Positions 41,956 to 52,530 of a stretch of DNA of 64,000 nucleotides are shown one piece after another (the stretch's first letter is position 1; the number at the start of each line of letters is the position of its first letter). The stretch lies in the NCBI GenBank assembly GCA_009760855.2, contig WPIO01000061.1, forward strand, positions 945,501 to 1,009,500, read 5' to 3'. The notes below the pieces were generated by a model. It did no database searches. It saw only the letters and a list, made by a program, of their open reading frames with translations, and was not told the DNA's origin. The position numbers and the translations under genes are program-made. This DNA comes from Cristatella mucedo. Taxonomy: Eukaryota; Bryozoa; Phylactolaemata; Cristatellidae.

Positions 41956-44900
41956 CTACTTGCAGTCGGCGCTGCCCGGCTCCTGAGCATACGGCTGGCC
42001 TGTCGTCGGCACGCGATCGACGGCCAGCACGCCCACCACCTCGCTGACAGGCGCCCTGGTCCCGGCATCAAGCCTCAGGCCGTGCAGCAGGCGCTGATGG
42101 TGCCGTCCCTGGCCGCTGCCCCCGGCTATGGCGGCGCCGGGCGGCACAATCGGCGCGGTGTCGGCCGCTGGCGTGGTGGCGGCAATGACGACAGCTCTGC
42201 CGGTTCGCCGAGCCGACGATATGGGCGGCAAGACAGGCGGCGTCGGCTTCAGCGCTACCACGTCAGCCGAATGCTCCCGCTGCTGCCGCAGCTGAAGGAA
42301 CGGCGTGGGATCGGGCACGGCTGTCGGGCTGCCGATGCCGTCAACGGCAGTGGAGACGCCGTCGTCACAAGGCGGCGACTCGGCGCTGTTGCCGACAAGC
42401 CGCCGGCCCGAGGCGGGCCTTCGTCGAGGTGCACCGAGGCCATCGTCCGACAGCGGCAGCTGCCCTCGTTGCTGCGCCGCCGCTCGGTGCTGAGGTGGTG
42501 GCTGCGTAATGATGACTGCTCGGGCGGTCGTGGCATAGCGCCGCTGCAGCTCTGGCGGTGGTGGCAGCGCAGCAGCAGGCTCGACGACAGGTGCGTCCGC
42601 CTGCTGCTGCTGCTGGGTCAGCTCGCCTCCACTGCCTCCGCCAGACGCCGGTCGGCTGCGTCTGGCTGCCTTGACCTTGTGCAGCTCCGTGGTGAGGTAC
42701 GCTATCGTGCAGCTCTTGGCATCCACCTCGGCTGTGAGCACGGCGATGTGCTTGTTTTTCGACTTCATTTCCTCGACGAACTGCTTCTCGGCCGCCTGCA
42801 GCTGGTCGCGCACCTGCTTGGCGGCTCGGCCGCTGCTCTCTGCCTCGAGCTCGGCTCTCCTCCTCGACAGCTCGCTCTCATGCAGTGCAGTCTCTGCCCT
42901 CTCGAGCTTGCCTGGGCCGTCGTCTGCTACAGCCGAGCCGGGGATGTTAGGGGGGGAGACACTGCGCTGCATGCGATGCACGACTTGAAAACCTCGGTCA
43001 GCCTGCCTGCCTGCCAGCCACCAGCTGCTCTGGTGCCAACACAGCTTTGGCCACCGGTTCTAGCATATCAGTAGGAGTCAACGACCTCGATGAACAGTCA
43101 CTACAAGGTCGAGCTGCCAGTTACCCAATCAGTGGCTGCCCGGGCTCCGGCAATTCAACTACAGCCGGCTGGCCCTAGAGAGACAAGGTCATGTAACTAA
43201 AAACGAACAAAGCCACAGGCTGCGACCTCTGCTATGGGTGGCAAGGGCAGGTACAATCCGGCCGGGCTAAAACCGCTGAGCAGAAAGAAAGAGAATAACA
43301 GAGCAGTTATGTGTACACAAACAGATCTGATCTGCCATACATTGGTGGAGGGGTTTTTCAGGAGCAGGAGCAGAGAGTGGCAGGAAGTTGAGGGGGGAGT
43401 CGGCTGCCTGGCCGGATGGGTGGGCGTCATAGTGAATGAGCTCAGCCACTGGGATCGGCAAGTGCATGCAATAACGAGTCCCACTTGCCGAGGGCCAAAG
43501 CATTAACAACACGCTTGCCTCAATTGTCATGCTACGAAGCCCGAAGGTACAATTGGGCAAAGGCTCTCACGTTCCATTAGTAAAAGCAAAAAGCGGTACA
43601 AGCTAACACGCCACTTCCATTAACACCACACCACCGCCCGCGTGGTGACTTCCTTAGTGCTGCTTGCAGAGGAGGCAACACCGACAGGGCAATCGTGGTA
43701 GGTCCTGTCTCCCCTTTCCGTGGCACACTCTCTCCACGCATGCTGGCTCTAAGTTGGTGGCTAAAAAACTGTACGATTCGAAGGACTCAACCCAAATGGT
43801 ATAGCAGTGGCTGAAGCAGAGAGCTGGTGGGCTTAGGTGTACATGAGAACCTCCTCTCGAAGAAGTGATGTGCAGTTATGCCTAAGCACGAAACTCAGTC
43901 AATGGATCTTCGGCTTCAAAATTGCACCAGACATCCATCGATCGTTAGGGTGGTTGCCGGATACATACATATAAGGCATTAACAGTTCTTGGGGACCCTA
44001 TGATGATTTATCTTACTGCACTTACTTATTTCCCTTGCCATTTTGTGGCTACTTCATTGCTAGGTATTTCCTGGCGTGTTGTCCGAAACTTGGGCTATTC
44101 TTATAACTTTTGCATGCGATTCTCATCACCATGGGAACCATTTCTGCTATTTGAGCATGCTACTAGAAAGTCAGCATTAAAACCCAGTCCTCTCGAGTTT
44201 GTGGAGCCAAATATGGATACATTAATAAAATTAGTGATAAAAACAAAAAACACTTAAATAGTGCCATGTGTATACAAAATTACTTTTTAGGCACCTTAAA
44301 TCTGTTAGCAAAGAGGCATGTCAATTGGTTAGTTAGAACATGAACAATTTCAGCACACACAAGCATGCAATTCACACGGTCTGGGTAAATGATGTGAGGA
44401 ATAGATGGATTTATAGCAATTTTTTAAAAGCCAAATAAGAGGATGTCACAATGTCAGCTGGAAGTGAGTCTCAGTCTTTGGATGCATACGAACTGAAGGC
44501 ACGATTTGCTAGTTGCACAACAAACAACCAGAAAAGAAGAGAAATGGTGCAATGGGAAGCCGGATTAAGAAGCATTTCAGACAGACAGGCCGGTGCAAGA
44601 GAAAGAAGTGAGTGATCACTTATAAGTGAGTGACAGATCCTTTAGATCGACTGAAAACTTAATGGAGAGCCTATGCAGGTCGGTCAGAAGGGGTTAAATA
44701 TTGCAGTTGCAACATTCATGGCAGACAAGCCTAGCTGCTGAGTTCAGAATTATCTGCAAGTGTCTTACTGCACAGGCAGGAGGTCATACAAATAGTGACT
44801 TATAGAAGTCTAGATGGGATATCACAAACGCTTGGACTAACTTGGTTGCTGTGCTGTACACTAATACACGTGTAAACCCAAAATTTGCAATGTCCCATTG

Positions 44901-47267
44901 CTGAAAGCAAGCAGACCTGATTGTGGAACTGATATGGCCATCTACACAGCCCCTGGGTCTTAGCTTCCAGGTAAGGTGCTTAGACTCTACAACCTAGATC
45001 ATGGGTTCGAGTCCTGCAGAAAGCATTTCATGACATCTCACTGCAAGTGGTAAGAGTCGCCAAGGCTCTACCAAAGCTACATACAAATGAGGCTGCTAAA
45101 TCAGCAGATCTTTACTTTTCCTTAAAGAAGTGAAAGGTCATTTTGTAACAAAGATACTCATAGGGTGAGGAAAAAGACTAGTTACAGCTCGTGGGCCATG
45201 AGAGAGAATTAAACTCTCACAGGTCATGCCTCATTCACTCCTCAACTATGAGTTAGCCTCCAAAAACTTACTCGATCAATCATCAAAATGATAAAGGTAG
45301 CTGCAGCTCAGATCCAGCTCCCAAAATCTAGCCAGCGGCAGCTGAAGCCATGGGGATGATAACTCAAAGCTTAAAAAAGGATGACACCGAAGTAAAGTAT
45401 AATTTAGATATGAAAACTTTAGATCCCAGAAAAAGGCAAACAAGACGGTTCTAATGGAGCGAGTGGTAGCGGTTGCTTCGGCAGCGGCCAGCTATACAGT
45501 TTGGTCCTGAGGAAGTTAGGTGCTGCTCGACGCCGCCAGGCACGTGTTTGTACCCGTCAAAAAATCTGGCGTGCTACGGCATGCCACACGTTCCTGCAAA
45601 TGGGCGCTAAGCCTCAAAGGTCTACTGAGTATAACTCAACCTCAAGAGATCTAGCTATGCTCTAATAAGCACTAATTAAAGCTCGGAATACGAGCAAGGT
45701 TGGCAGTGGAGGCGCAGCCTCCTAAACCCTAAAACCTAAATCCTAAACACTAAACCCTAAAATCTAAACCCTAAAGCCTAAATTCTAAACACTAAAACCC
45801 TAAATGCTAAACCCTAAAGCCTAAACGCTAAACCCTAAAACCCTAAACACTAAATCCTAAAACCTATAGGGGGCGAATGTCCTACCCCAGGGGTGAAATG
45901 GGGGGGGAGAGGGGAATGTTCATGGGGGACGTCCAGGGGGGAAATGTCCGTACCTCAAACACGACATCCCAAAATAACACTGGCACTTCAAGAAAACAAA
46001 GAATATGGTGTGAATCCCTAACTCGTCTTTAATAGATCCGTAATGGCACACTAGGTAAGGCGGCTGCTTTTCATGACCTCGAAGTTCGAATCCTGCGGTG
46101 GGCAATCCTTTATTGCAACTGCAAGTGGTGGTGATAGCCGTCAAGGCTCTTCTGTCGTTATACAAAAGAAGCTGTTAAGTCAGCTAGTATTTTGTAAGAG
46201 ATCGCCATTCCACGAAACACTGCAGGTGGGGGTTACGATGGTCATTTTGTACCAAGAGGTACAAGGTAAAATTTTAAAATATGTCTCAGTAGGCAGAGTG
46301 GTATTAGAAGGCCGGCATCAAATTTTTCATCCCATGCAAAATGTACTGGAGGACTCAGAGGCTCAGAGAGAAAAAGATCATCGTGGAGTAAAAAAATGAC
46401 TGCACAATTGGCTAGATGAATTAGTCCCATTTCCTTAACGAAGAAGTTTCTCTTTACTCGTCGAAAGTTACACAGCCAATACAAATATGAGTAACGACGA
46501 ACATCGACGAAACACAATCGCAGCCAGCCTTGCACTTCTGCAAATCGGGACATGGCATTCCACAAGGCGCACACAGACAGACACACAACACACACGTACA
46601 CAAACGCGTGCATAGCGGATATGTGTGAATCAGCACACAGAGACAAACATACAACACATGAGGACTAAGTAGGTGTTAAAGGTCTAGGTTTCTTTTGGTG
46701 CGCTACATAAAGAGCATTACCACTTTAAAGCAGCGCTGCTTGCACAAGTGATACACGAACAATAGATTTAACCTGCTGGGGAAAGCAAGCTACTCGGTCT
46801 GCATGAGCTCACCATTGATGCCTGGTAGAGACTGCATCGTAAGTTGGAACGTTAATTCTAAAAATAAAAGAAGACATGACCACGTTTGAAAATCCAAGCA
46901 GATCAAACGTTAATGAAGATGAATAAATAACAGTGATTTATGAGCTCTACAAATCAAACCAACTTCTGTGATCAAGATGAGCTCTAACGAAATGCAATTT
47001 AGATGAACAGGCTACATTTAAACTATATTCACACAGAGAGATGATATGACTTTTTCGGTAATAATAATAAAACGGTGAAGGCAAAGAATAATTACTTTTA
47101 GAGCAGATTTAGAGCGAGCGGTCGGAGAGCGTCGGCTTACCGGCGCACTTTTTCTGCAGCTTGCTAATCTCCTCATGGAGGCCGCGGAGGGTGTGCGCAT
47201 GCTCCTGTTGCATGAACAAGATCGAACTCTCTAGATTTCGTTTCTGTATTTCCAGCTGCGACGCCAT
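41956..47267 (-). CDS. CCDC92: CCDC92-like coiled-coil protein, two exons
   Basis: Exon 1 is 47141-47267 (42 codons plus 1 nt, donor G|GTAAGC). Exon 2 is 41926-independent and spans 41956-42926 (acceptor CTGTAG|CA after a CTAAC branch-like site and C-rich tract). Together they make 1,098 nt, or 365 aa plus TAG/TAA-type stop; human CCDC92 is 331 aa. Exon 1 encodes MASQLEIQKRNLESS...FMQQEHAHTLRGLHEEI, matching the family N-terminus (LFLQREHASTLKGLHAEI in human). Residues about 94-126 (EEMKSKNKHIAVL...TIAYLTTELHKVK) match the second coiled-coil block, and PDPTPFL at 247-253 followed by PPVLPPI matches the conserved C-terminal motif. Between these lie low-complexity Gln, Pro and Ala stretches. 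The human segment DLTYELTVK after the first coil is missing, so a small in-phase exon may remain unseen in the 4.2-kb intron. Human CCDC92 is reported at centrioles and cilia; the role here is by homology. Confidence 0.88.
44255..44885 (-). mobile_element. LINE-C fragment in the CCDC92 intron
   Basis: Reversed and strongly decayed CR1/L2-like 3' region. Recognisable pieces are GCATACGAACTGAAGGCACG (FSSYA), GAGCCTATGCAGGTCGGTCA (DLHRLS) and GGCAGACAAGCCTAGCTGCT (AARLVC). They keep the same order as in LINE-A. Confidence 0.65.
44955..45112 (+). mobile_element. Diverged SINE-2 copy
   Basis: CTTCCAGGTAAGGTGCTTAG, GATCATGGGTTCGAGTCCTG (B box GGTTCGAGTCC), then CACTGCAAGTGGTAAGAGTC and the tail CTACATACAAATGAGGCTGC. 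Confidence 0.65.
45718..45867 (+). repeat. Degenerate CCCTAAA-type telomere-like tract
   Basis: About twenty units of 6-8 bp, mostly CCCTAAA with variants CCTAAAA, GCCTAAA, CACTAAA. It resembles an old interstitial telomere-like array of the heptamer (plant/alga-like) rather than the animal hexamer TTAGGG. Confidence 0.8.
45868..45960 (+). repeat. G-rich block beside the CCCTAAA tract
   Basis: Repeated pieces GGGGCGAATGTCC, GAATGTTCATGGGGG, GGGGGGAAATGTCC with several G-runs, one of at least eight. Quadruplex formation is possible by run count. Confidence 0.6.
46033..46197 (+). mobile_element. SINE-2 copy in the CCDC92 intron
   Basis: GGCACACTAGGTAAGGCGGC, a shortened middle, AGTTCGAATCCTGCGGTGGG (B box), GCAAGTGGTGGTGATAGCCG and the tail TTATACAAAAGAAGCTGTTA. 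Confidence 0.78.
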
Positions 47268-48519
47268 GAGGATGACGTTGATGTATCGATGAGTATTTAC
47301 CGGCCGGGAAAGCAGAACAAACTTAGGACCAACTTAACCAACACGGAGACCGCTTTTAGCACCCTGCAAATTCAAAGGAAACAAGATGTGCACGCATTCC
47401 AGCATACGCCAAAGGCTCGCCAACTGGAAAGACGCAAGTCGCACGAAGCTTCTTAGCGCATAACTATGCACTCGAGCGCTGGTCAGATGTGAGAAAAGGA
47501 CGCGCCCGACAAGCAAACGCGGCGAGGAAGGGGGCTCAAATCAGCAATAATTCCCGTTGGGAGGCTTGCGGAGAGTGCATTTGCGGGCAAAAGCTTCCGT
47601 ATGCATAAGCAGTTCAGTGTTCTGCGTCTCCTTGGTAAGAAAAATTCCATTTATGCTTGCATCCAACAATTCTTAAGTGAGCGTGTGGCTGGGGAAGCGC
47701 GATGGTGGCCAAGTTCTTCCACCGGCGCGAACAGTCGTGGGCTTGCAAGAATAGGGAGCTACGCTACGCTCTTTAAATTGTCGTTCTTACCATTATTCGA
47801 CAACAAAATGAGCTGCGCCTGCGACTGCGCCTAGGTAAACGAAAGGTCTCTTCTGCTTATACGGGCGCCATGTTAAAAAGCCCTGTAGGTCTACAGCCGG
47901 GGTACTGTTAGGTGTTGTTGTTCCATCACCATGTCATCGTTTGGCCCTCTGGGTAGAGTATGATAAATACCGGCTTTACGTAAAAGTAGTAGTCTGGTGT
48001 CTAGAATTTTTAAATTATATTAAATAATTACTAATATTTAATTAGAAGTGGAAAAGTACAGTCCATGACTATATTTGTGGAAATGCATCGTGTATGATCC
48101 GAATGTCTATGATGCGTACGACGAGTGTTGCCGCGTTGGACCGTGTGTATGTCTATGAACTCGTTATTTTATAACTCCTAGCGATAGTTGCAGAGAAACG
48201 GTGCGAGATAGACCGCAGAGAAAGCGAGGAGATAGCGAGAGAAAAGAGAGAGAGAGAGAGAGAGAGTGAGAGAGATAAAAGAAGAACGCGCTCACTGGTT
48301 TCCGGATTGTTAGGGGGATGGTTACGAGGGCTGACCGGCTGAGAGAGGCTACTACAGAAGACGGTACAGCAAATCAAACTCGAAATTCCCGGTCGCTTAT
48401 TCCATCTACTTGAATTCAATACCACTGTGAGAAGATTAATATTAATTCTTCCACAAGAGCACTAGTAAGATTCTTGACGTTTACTGACATTAAGCATATT
48501 ATCGCTAACCAATTGCCAA
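47268..48519. other. CCDC92 5' flank and intergenic DNA
   Basis: No further gene recognised. A GC-richer stretch up to about 47,870 is a candidate promoter area. GCGCCATGTT at 47,866 resembles a reversed YY1-type site. A GA microsatellite follows at 48,243-48,270. Confidence 0.35.
48243..48270. repeat. (GA)n microsatellite
   Basis: AGAGAGAG run of about 14 units, imperfect at its right end. Confidence 0.9.
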
Positions 48520-48672
48520 GCTTATTATTATTATTTTGTTATACTTGTTGTCGTTGAGCATGCTACCACTAACCATTTGATCATGTTTACTTTGCAACGA
48601 ATTTAAAGTGCGTAGAAAGAGACTGAGTTCTTTGAGGGTGCTATAAAAGATATATTAATAATAATAATATTA
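48520..48672 (+). mobile_element. LINE-A 3' tail fragment
   Basis: TTGAGCATGCTACCACTAAC, CGAATTTAAAGTGCGTAGAA, AGAGACTGAGTTCTTTGAGG, GTGCTATAAAAGATATATT and an AAT-repeat end. Confidence 0.75.
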
Positions 48673-48676
48673 ATAC

Positions 48677-48815
48677 GCCGAGTTGGTTTGGCCCAGTGGT
48701 TAATGTGCTCACCCCGATCGAGATCTGGCCGAGGTCGTAGGCTTGAGCCCCGTGGCATATGGGAAGTGCCTGAGTAGAGATTGAGTTCTCGTAAGGCGCT
48801 ATACAAATGAATTTT
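48677..48815 (+). mobile_element. SINE-1 copy, good example
   Basis: The head TTTGGCCCAGTGGTTAATGT matches a tRNA A box/D arm. GGCTTGAGCCC about 50 bp on is a B-box-like site. The body GGAAGTGCCTGAGTAGAGAT and the tail GAGTTCTCGTAAGGCGCTAT match the LINE-A 3' end. Confidence 0.85.
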
Positions 48816-48984
48816 ATTGATATACATTAAGCTTTTTAATCAGCATATGTTTAAGTCCCGAGACAGATATTTAGTTCTTTTAAGGTGCTGCACACATGTC
48901 TTATTATCTTGTTTGTACTCAGGCTGCAGAAATTCGCTGTTAGTTTATAACTTGGAAAGCTTCATTAATACTACTACTACTAAT

Positions 48985-49735
48985 AATAACAACATATTTG
49001 AATAGCATACCAAGAGAACTCAATCTCCTTCAAGGCACTTACAATATGGTGGAAATAAAGCAATTTGCTTTATTGGTTAGAGAGTTCCGGGATTTGGGAT
49101 TATACGAACTGAAGGTCTCATTGTCGTTTGCTAGAGGCACACCTGAGAGACTTGAGTCGGTAGAGCGTGCTTTTTGAGGATAAAGCACAAGTAGGAAGTG
49201 TTTCAGATAGGTAGGCTGGAGAATGAGAATTACAAAATCAATCTCTAAGTCAATTCGAAGAGCTTGATGGGAAGCCAGTACTGGTAGGTGAGATGTAGTG
49301 TAAACAAGGAGTTGCAAGGTTCACGACAGACACTCGTGTGACTAGCATGTACATTCCCAAAATCAGGAACTCTCGTGGAAGGCTTCGATGATTTCATCGG
49401 TCGAGTCGTCTGCCAGGCTTTCACAAAAATGAAGAAGGCGTGCATTTGACGGCGCCTATGATGGGTCCTTTTCCAAGTCTTGCCCGAATTTTGGCCTAGA
49501 AGTAGAACCACATTTGGCTACCGAGTCTTCGCTAAGTGTTCCCTAAGTCTTGAACGGCCGCCGAGTATTGCTGGCATACATTGAAGACTGAAGACTAGGT
49601 AGGAAGCTAGAGGAAGCCAGACTCAACGTGTAAACGTGGCTTTACAGAAATCTAGATTGGACGTCACGAATGCATTGACCAGATGGGCTTCGGTATCCAT
49701 ACCTAAGCAGTCCCGAATTTTTGCACTAGTGCCTA
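48985..49735 (-). mobile_element. LINE-C fragment, split by MITE-1
   Basis: Reversed tail (CAAGAGAACTCAATCTCCTT), FSSYNPKSRNSL-coding piece near 49,085, HLPVLASHQALRID near 49,265 (= LHWLPV..RID), then the MITE-1 insertion, then TAGATTGGACGTCACGAATG. Strongly decayed. Confidence 0.6.
49345..49645. mobile_element. MITE-1 right-half copy inserted in LINE-C
   Basis: Shares long blocks with 4,380-4,684 (GGAACTCTCGTGGAA, ATGAAGAAGGCG, AGTAGAACCACATTTGGCT) and ends ACGTGGCTTT. LINE-C sequence resumes after it (AGAAATCTAGATTGGACGTC), so it interrupts that LINE. Confidence 0.6.
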
Positions 49736-50729
49736 CCTTGCAACTGAGAAACTGAATGCCTACATTGCCAACATTCGATTCTGGACGTCGGAAAACTTCT
49801 TGAAACTAAATGACGATTAAACCGAACTGCTGCTCATAAGACACCCTAAGCGTGTGGCTGGATTAAAAGGCTTTGCTCTTCTAATAGGTGATGCTACTGT
49901 GCGACCGTCGCCACGTGCTCGACATTTAGGTGTCGTTTTCGACAGCTGCCTCAATTTTGAAATCTTCATTCAGAAGACTGCTTTTACAGCTAGCCATCAT
50001 GTCTGGTTCCTATCCAAGATTAGGAACTGTCTTCCACAGTGCATGTAAAAAAATTTAACTGGCTCCTTAGTTCTGTCTCGGCTTGATTATTGTAATTCCC
50101 TTTTGGCTGGGTTACCAAAGAAAGCAACTAGGCCACTGCAGCTGACTATGAATATGGCTGCAAGGCTAGTCTTCAAGTCCCAGAGGTTTGAGCACGTCTC
50201 CTTTGCTAAAAGAGCTAGGATGAATGCCGGTTGATCAAAGCATACAGAGCAAAGTTCTTACGCTGACCCACAAAGCCGGCCACGGCTTGGCTCCTTCATA
50301 CCTAGCTGAACTGCTGCACCAGTTTCTGCCTGTTGGCCCCCTCAGGTCCTGTGTGGACAATAAATGTTCCATTCCTCCGCTTAAAGACAGTTGGCGACAG
50401 AAGCATTAGCTCTGCAGGTCCTAGACTGTGGAACTCGCTTCTACAATTCTTACGAAACGACAACTACTCTCCTGCTGCCGATTATGGCTCATTCTTTTCA
50501 GCAGTCCTGAGCTGCAATTTTCATGCTACTCTACTCACTACCTCAACTGGTCTCCTGACTCTGCTATGCTTCCCACTTTCTATTTGTTGCATGAGACGAA
50601 GTCTGTTGGCTACCGAATGCGTACCGAAAGCCGCTTAGGCTGTGAGTACGCTACACAAAATTCTCCTGCGTAACACCCACATAGTCTTTATGACTCAGTG
50701 GAGTTACAGACGGAGATACATTAGCTGAA
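49735..50729 (+). mobile_element. LINE-B 3' copy
   Basis: Encodes, with stops and shifts, EKLNAYIANIRFWTSENFLK, RVAGLKGFALLIGDATVRPS, ARHLGVVFDSCLNF, HGLAPSYLAELLHQFLPV, GDRSISSAGPRLWNSLLQFL and the end SRLGCEYATQNSPA. The 3' UTR and one ACATTA follow. Confidence 0.83.
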
Positions 50730-51708
50730 AGCAGGTAGACTTGACTTCGGAGCTGATGTCTCATTTAAGGCCACTTAGGAACAGGACACCCATATTGCTT
50801 GCAGGTGTTACACGAGGTATGATAGCTGAGGCCCTTTTGTGTTACAGGCTTTTGGATATCTTAAGTAGCACAAAGTTTTCTCATAGCTAGTCAGGTGGTT
50901 TTTATTGTCATTCAGTTTAATAAGTTTGCTGCAATCCGATTGCAGTGGAGTCCAGTGACAGACAATTTTCTGTGCCGACAGCTCTGCAGGCAACGCATAC
51001 GAGGCCGATGAATTTTAGATGACCTTCAATTTTTTCTATGTCTTTTTTGCTTTGCAATTATGTCCGGGAACAGCCCGCCGAAGAACATACGGATCATACG
51101 GAACTTGTAGCTTGTGAATGAAGCTCTGACGAATCAACCTCGATGAGCGTGGCATCAGCGTTCCCCTTGGAACGATGGGCTGAGCCTTAAGCAGGGCAGA
51201 CTGGCTTCGATTGCTGCGAGTCTAATAACGAGACTGATAAGAAAAAGTCGGCTGGTCACACTTCTGAGTAGCGGCTTGTCCTAGAGGGTCTTCACAGTGA
51301 GTATATAATCACTGATTGGGCAGATGTAAGGCTTTTCTTCCCTCTAGGCCGCCTGTCGTGCCAATGTTACCAAAGAGATACCGAACTTTGGGGGGGGGGG
51401 GAGTTGGGTGCTATTACAACAATTCGGATTCGTTGGTTCCTTGTTGAACATTAACAGCTAGTAACTGCAGCAATCCTCGAAATGGGAAGCTCCTGCGGCT
51501 CAAGAAATAATATCGATGAAACTATTTTAATGGGTAGCATTAGGCTGGTTTTATTTCTGGACTTCGAAATAACGTTCAGAGGCATCTGCATAGCAAGCTA
51601 CAGGTATGTAAGGTTAAATAAGCTCAAAGGCATAAGATAAACATTCTGGGTACATTCACGTTGATCAAAAGAACCATCGATTGCTCTCAATAAAAATATG
51701 ATCTGATT
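50730..51708. other. Intergenic, nothing recognised
   Basis: No gene-like ORF. A G10 run lies at about 51,391. The first 100 bases may be LINE-C remnants (GCCACTTAGGAACAGGACAC). Confidence 0.35.
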
Positions 51709-51884
51709 TAAAATTAACAGCCTCATCTGTATAGCAGCAGAAGAGCCTTAACGGCTATCACCACTGCTTGCAGTTGACAATTAAGGATCGACCACTGCAG
51801 AATTCGAATCTACGACCTCGGTCGTAGATGCGAATTAAGAGCAAGCACCTTACCTCGGGGGCTATAACGGCCCACCAAGTCGCC
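51709..51884 (-). mobile_element. SINE-2 copy
   Basis: AACAGCCTCATCTGTATAGC, TATCACCACTGCTTGCAGTT, GAATTCGAATCTACGACCTC (degraded B box), then AGCAAGCACCTTACCTCGGG. Reversed. Confidence 0.72.
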
Positions 51885-52191
51885 TAGAGTAGCTGCTTTA
51901 CTCAAGGATATGTTCAATCGAGCATGAACTCTGGAGCAATGCCAAATGCCGTCGCAGCAGCGGCAGCAGCCTCAAGCCGGATGTGAAGCCTCGGAGTGCA
52001 CTACGCGGCTCCACATACTGCACTGCCAAAGGCAGGCAGGCTGGTGCAGTCGGCATGGAGATAAATCGGCTGCAACAGCAAGCCTGGAGTCAAACATGAT
52101 ATCTTGCATCTTTAAGCTCGCATTCACACAAACATACCCACACGTTAGGGCACATGCATATGAACTCAGACATACACAAACATAAGGAGAT

Positions 52192-52195
<4 letters not shown>

Positions 52196-52237
<42 letters not shown>

Positions 52238-52384
52238 TTATTTATACAATAAAAACACAAATGCATACATATACAAACAGACATAAACACAAGCTATGCA
52301 CACACACACACACACATGCAAGTGATACGAGCGCACACACATATGCCTATACACACACATACAAATGCGAGTGCACACACATGC

Positions 52385-52453
<69 letters not shown>
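52196..52453. repeat. Compound (AT)n and (AC)n microsatellite
   Basis: (AT)n at 52,196-52,231, scattered ACACAC/ATACA to 52,385, then a long (AC)n at 52,389-52,453. Long His/Thr and Val/Cys frames here are artefacts. Confidence 0.92.
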
Positions 52454-52454
<1 letters not shown>

Positions 52455-52456
<2 letters not shown>

Positions 52457-52530
52457 CCAAATGCTAGAAAGAGATTTAACTCCCCGAGGGTGCTATAAAA
52501 ATGTTTTATTATACTTATTAATATTACGTA
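52455..52530 (+). mobile_element. LINE-A-like 3' tail beside the CA repeat
   Basis: CCAAATGCTAGAAAGAGATT, AACTCCCCGAGGGTGCTATA, then TTATTATACTTATTAATATT. The CA repeat abuts its 5' side. Confidence 0.6.

Larger units (their letters stand above)
42927..47140 (-). other. CCDC92 intron 1 with repeat cargo
   Basis: This 4.2-kb intron holds LINE-C remains (44,255-44,885), two SINE-2 copies (about 44,955 and 46,033), a degenerate CCCTAAA tract with an adjoining G-rich block (45,718-45,960), and otherwise unrecognised sequence at 42,930-44,250 and 46,200-47,140. I saw no further exon with confidence. Confidence 0.6.

Noticed and set aside
42082-43074. 330-aa plus-strand open frame
   Set aside because: It lies opposite CCDC92 exon 2, which has matching conserved motifs and a correct splice acceptor. 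The frame stays open because of high GC content; its own product has no recognisable domain.
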